Shown: positions 5,986 to 7,326 of the stretch, piece after piece
Layout: each line of letters starts with the position of its first letter
How positions within the stretch are numbered: the stretch's first letter is position 1
NCBI GenBank assembly: GCA_030446945.1
Contig: JAUJMI010000180.1
Span: 1 to 7,326, forward strand
DNA: 7,326 nt
Source of the DNA: Longimicrobium sp.
GTDB taxonomy: Bacteria; Gemmatimonadota; Gemmatimonadetes; Longimicrobiales; Longimicrobiaceae
Direction: 5' to 3'
Made by a program: the position numbers and the translations under genes
The notes under the pieces: model-generated
The model's input: the letters and a program-made list of their open reading frames with translations, nothing else
What the model was told of the DNA's origin: nothing
Databases searched by the model: none

Positions 5986-6246
5986 ATGACTGTGGTCCGT
6001 TGCCGCGAATGCGGCAAAGACGTCAGCTCGCAGGCCGCGGTCTGCCCGCACTGCGGAATCAGCAACCCGGTGCTCGCGGACGGCCATCGCGATCACGGGA
6101 GAGGCGCGCACGTGGCCGGCGCGCACGACCATGCGCCCGTGCGCCGCCGGGGCGGGAAGGGCGGGTGGATGATGGCGCTCCTGCTCCTGCTGGTCCTCCT
6201 CGCGCTCTTCGGGCTCTGGTACGGCAACATCGTAGACTTCAACTAG
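5986..6246 (+). CDS. Small zinc-ribbon protein with C-terminal transmembrane helix
   Basis: The protein has 86 residues. Residues 5-24 are a zinc ribbon, CREC (C6, C9) and CPHC (C20, C23), of the small 'MxxCxxCG...CPxCG' type common at the N-terminus of bacterial membrane proteins. Residues 32-52 form a His-rich linker (H34, H37, H42, H47, H49) that could add metal contacts. RRRGGKGG (53-60) precedes one hydrophobic helix (about 61-79, WMMALLLLLVLLALFGLWYG), followed by a short polar end NIVDFN. The positive-inside rule puts the zinc ribbon in the cytoplasm with the helix spanning the inner membrane. The gene stands alone, with a consensus SD before it and a hairpin just after it. Function is unknown; such proteins may be sensors or membrane adaptors. 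Confidence 0.87.
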   Translation: MTVVRCRECGKDVSSQAAVCPHCGISNPVLADGHRDHGRGAHVAGAHDHAPVRRRGGKGGWMMALLLLLVLLALFGLWYGNIVDFN

Positions 6247-6270
6247 CCGGGATTGGCGGGATGATGAAGA

Positions 6271-6304
6271 GCGGGCCTGGTGGCGAGGATGCCACCGGGC
6301 CCGC
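6271..6304 (+). terminator. Terminator-like hairpin after the zinc-ribbon gene
   Basis: Arms 6271-6284 and 6291-6304 pair over 14 bp with one G-T wobble and a 6-nt loop (GAGGAT). The stem begins 24 nt after the zinc-ribbon stop. Only TTGC follows, so the U-tract is poor. It also argues that the next gene starts beyond it and not at ATG 6261, whose frame runs through the stem. Confidence 0.65.
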
Positions 6305-6371
6305 TTGCAATCCGCGTGTACGACGGGCAGCTTCAGCCGCAGGCGAACCGTCCCCCCATGCTCCCCATCCC

Positions 6372-6947
6372 GTGCCGATCCTCGACCCCAGGACGCTGCG
6401 CCGCGCGCTCGACGACTACACCGCCGTGGTCGAGCGGCAGGGCGTGGCGCGGCTTCCCGAGCTCGACCGCTGGTACCACGGCGAGCTGCCGGCGCTGATC
6501 GCCGGCCGCAACCCGGCGCACGTCACCCTTCCCGAGCTCGTGCGGTTGGCGGAGTGGAAGATGGCCCGCGGCGTGTGGCGCGCGCCGAACCTGGTGCTGG
6601 TGCGCGGCAACGACCCCGAGGCGGTGGAGGAGACGAGCACGGCAGCGCTCGCCAGGATCCCGCACCCCACCGCGCCCGTGTCCGAGCTGGCGAAGCTCAA
6701 GGGGGTCGGCCCGGCGACCGCATCGGCGGCGGCGGCCGCGGCCGCGCCGGAGATCTACCCGTTCTTCGACGAACTGGTGGCGGCGCAGCTTCCCAGCCTC
6801 GGCCCCGTCGCGTGGACGCTGGGCTACTACGCGAAGTACGCGGATGCGCTCCGCTCCGCGGCTCGGGAGCTGGGCGGCGAGTGGACACCTGTGCTGCTGG
6901 AGCGGGCGCTGTGGGCCCACGTCGGCGGCAAGGCGGGCATCGCTTGA
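6372..6947 (+). CDS. Uncharacterised helix-hairpin-helix protein, possibly DNA-binding
   Basis: With the GTG start at 6372 the product is 191 residues beginning (V/M)PILDPRTLRRALDDY. I recall uncharacterised proteins starting with similar ILDPxTLRRAL text, and the reading before it (from ATG 6261) is Ala/Pro/Gly filler crossing the hairpin at 6271-6304. No good SD precedes 6372, so the start is tentative. Residues 32-72 (LDRWYHGELPALI, then VTLPELVRLAEWKMARGVWR) look like a conserved helical region. Residues 108-123 hold a helix-hairpin-helix motif, KLKGVGPATASA, as in DNA glycosylases and other repair proteins, followed by PFFDEL (130-135), where HhH enzymes often carry an acidic residue (D133). 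An Ala run (119-125) follows the hairpin. Non-specific DNA binding or base-excision-type activity is an inference. The product is cytoplasmic; no partner gene is adjacent. Confidence 0.8.
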   Translation: MPILDPRTLRRALDDYTAVVERQGVARLPELDRWYHGELPALIAGRNPAHVTLPELVRLAEWKMARGVWRAPNLVLVRGNDPEAVEETSTAALARIPHPTAPVSELAKLKGVGPATASAAAAAAAPEIYPFFDELVAAQLPSLGPVAWTLGYYAKYADALRSAARELGGEWTPVLLERALWAHVGGKAGIA

Positions 6948-6954
6948 AAGCATC

Positions 6955-7326
6955 ACACAGGGAGCACAAAGAGAACTGCGAGGCCACAGAGAAGACCACT
7001 TCCTGAACGAAGCGCTCGCTCGGCGCCCGATCGCGGCTCGGAACTCTGGCGCGGAGTGAAGGAGACGGGCTCTCCTGCCGGCTCCGATTCATCCAATGTT
7101 CGGTAGCCCTTCCGCGGGGATGGGCGGTACCGGAGTCTCTACGGCACCGCGCTGCCGCGGCGGGGCGCCGTTGGTCCCACGTACGAGGGACGGAACATGG
7201 GACGGGGCGGTGCGCGCGGCAGAGCCCGTCTCCTTCACTACGCGCCGCAGGACAGCGAAGGGGCAGGTTCGGTGTGGCGCTCCGTTCAGGAAGTGGTTTG
7301 TTTCTCCGCTCCATGTGTCTCTGTGT
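6955..7326. repeat. Extended imperfect palindrome, possible MITE-like or structured intergenic element (right end cut)
   Basis: There is no credible gene here. Several blocks pair with the reverse complement of blocks on the other side, all about one centre (about 7147). 6995-7016 pairs with 7276-7297 (20 of 22, with a perfect 15-bp core ACCACTTCCTGAACG / CGTTCAGGAAGTGGT). 7048-7073 pairs with 7221-7246 (25 of 26). 7096-7104 pairs with 7190-7198 (8 of 9), with weaker pairing continuing to about 7130/7165. The outer flanks are also inverted relatives: ACACAGGGAGCACA... (6955 on) and the complement of ...ATGTGTCTCTGTGT (7313-7326). One shared centre across separated blocks cannot be explained by chance GC pairing. 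CACAGAGA-type intergenic tracts occur, as I recall, in many Gemmatimonadota and similar genomes. No transposase or target duplication is visible. Confidence 0.75.

Noticed and set aside
6261..6371. ATG 6261 or 6264 as the start of the helix-hairpin-helix gene
   Set aside because: The frame would pass through the 14-bp hairpin at 6271-6304 and give Ala/Pro/Gly filler; family-like text begins only at 6372. The choice is not certain because 6372 lacks an SD.
6955..7326. A CRISPR array or tRNA in the right-end repeat region
   Set aside because: The repeats are inverted around one centre, not direct and evenly spaced, and no cloverleaf can be drawn.

Overview
This is a GC-rich (roughly 70%) bacterial chromosomal fragment. 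Codon use, C-terminal-heavy lipoproteins with bacterial Ig-like domains, a VapBC-type module and an intergenic 'CACAGAGA'-type repeat all resemble Gemmatimonadota, in particular Longimicrobium-like soil bacteria. That taxonomic guess is from memory of such genomes and is not proven by any marker gene here.

Layout. (1) 1-296, minus: the start of a small Gln/Arg/Gly-repeat protein with a Lys/Ser-rich tail that runs off the left edge and has a strong Shine-Dalgarno. (2) 297-598: non-coding, with one short hairpin. (3) 599-1507, plus: a broken SMP-30/gluconolactonase-like beta-propeller lipoprotein. It carries a 1-base deletion near 1151, a 7-bp tandem duplication at 1411-1424 that restores frame, and a replaced C-terminus. 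(4) 1508-1864: non-coding. (5) 1865-3424, plus: a lipoprotein with a Big_2 Ig-like domain and a GHL10 (DUF187, DigH/YngK-type) glycoside hydrolase domain, followed by a strong hairpin terminator at 3444-3480 that also suits the convergent genes. (6) 3532-4153, minus: a type II toxin-antitoxin pair (Phd/YefM-like antitoxin, then PIN-domain VapC toxin). (7) 4257-5771, minus: a 504-residue unusual SDR protein with an N-terminal CxxC-HH-CxxC zinc-finger-like segment and Thr in place of the catalytic Tyr. (8) 5772-5985: a divergent intergenic region with two 38-nt hairpins. (9) 5986-6246, plus: a zinc-ribbon, single-TM small protein, with a terminator-like hairpin at 6271-6304. (10) 6372-6947, plus: an uncharacterised helix-hairpin-helix protein. 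(11) 6955-7326: no gene, but an extended imperfect palindrome centred near 7147, whose arms pair at several separate blocks with the same centre. It looks like a non-autonomous mobile element or a large structured RNA/DNA element.

The genes are mostly single transcription units and not one pathway; only the toxin-antitoxin pair is clearly an operon. The most unusual items are the palindromic element at the right end, the non-canonical SDR/zinc-finger fusion, and the well-preserved record of how the propeller gene was broken.
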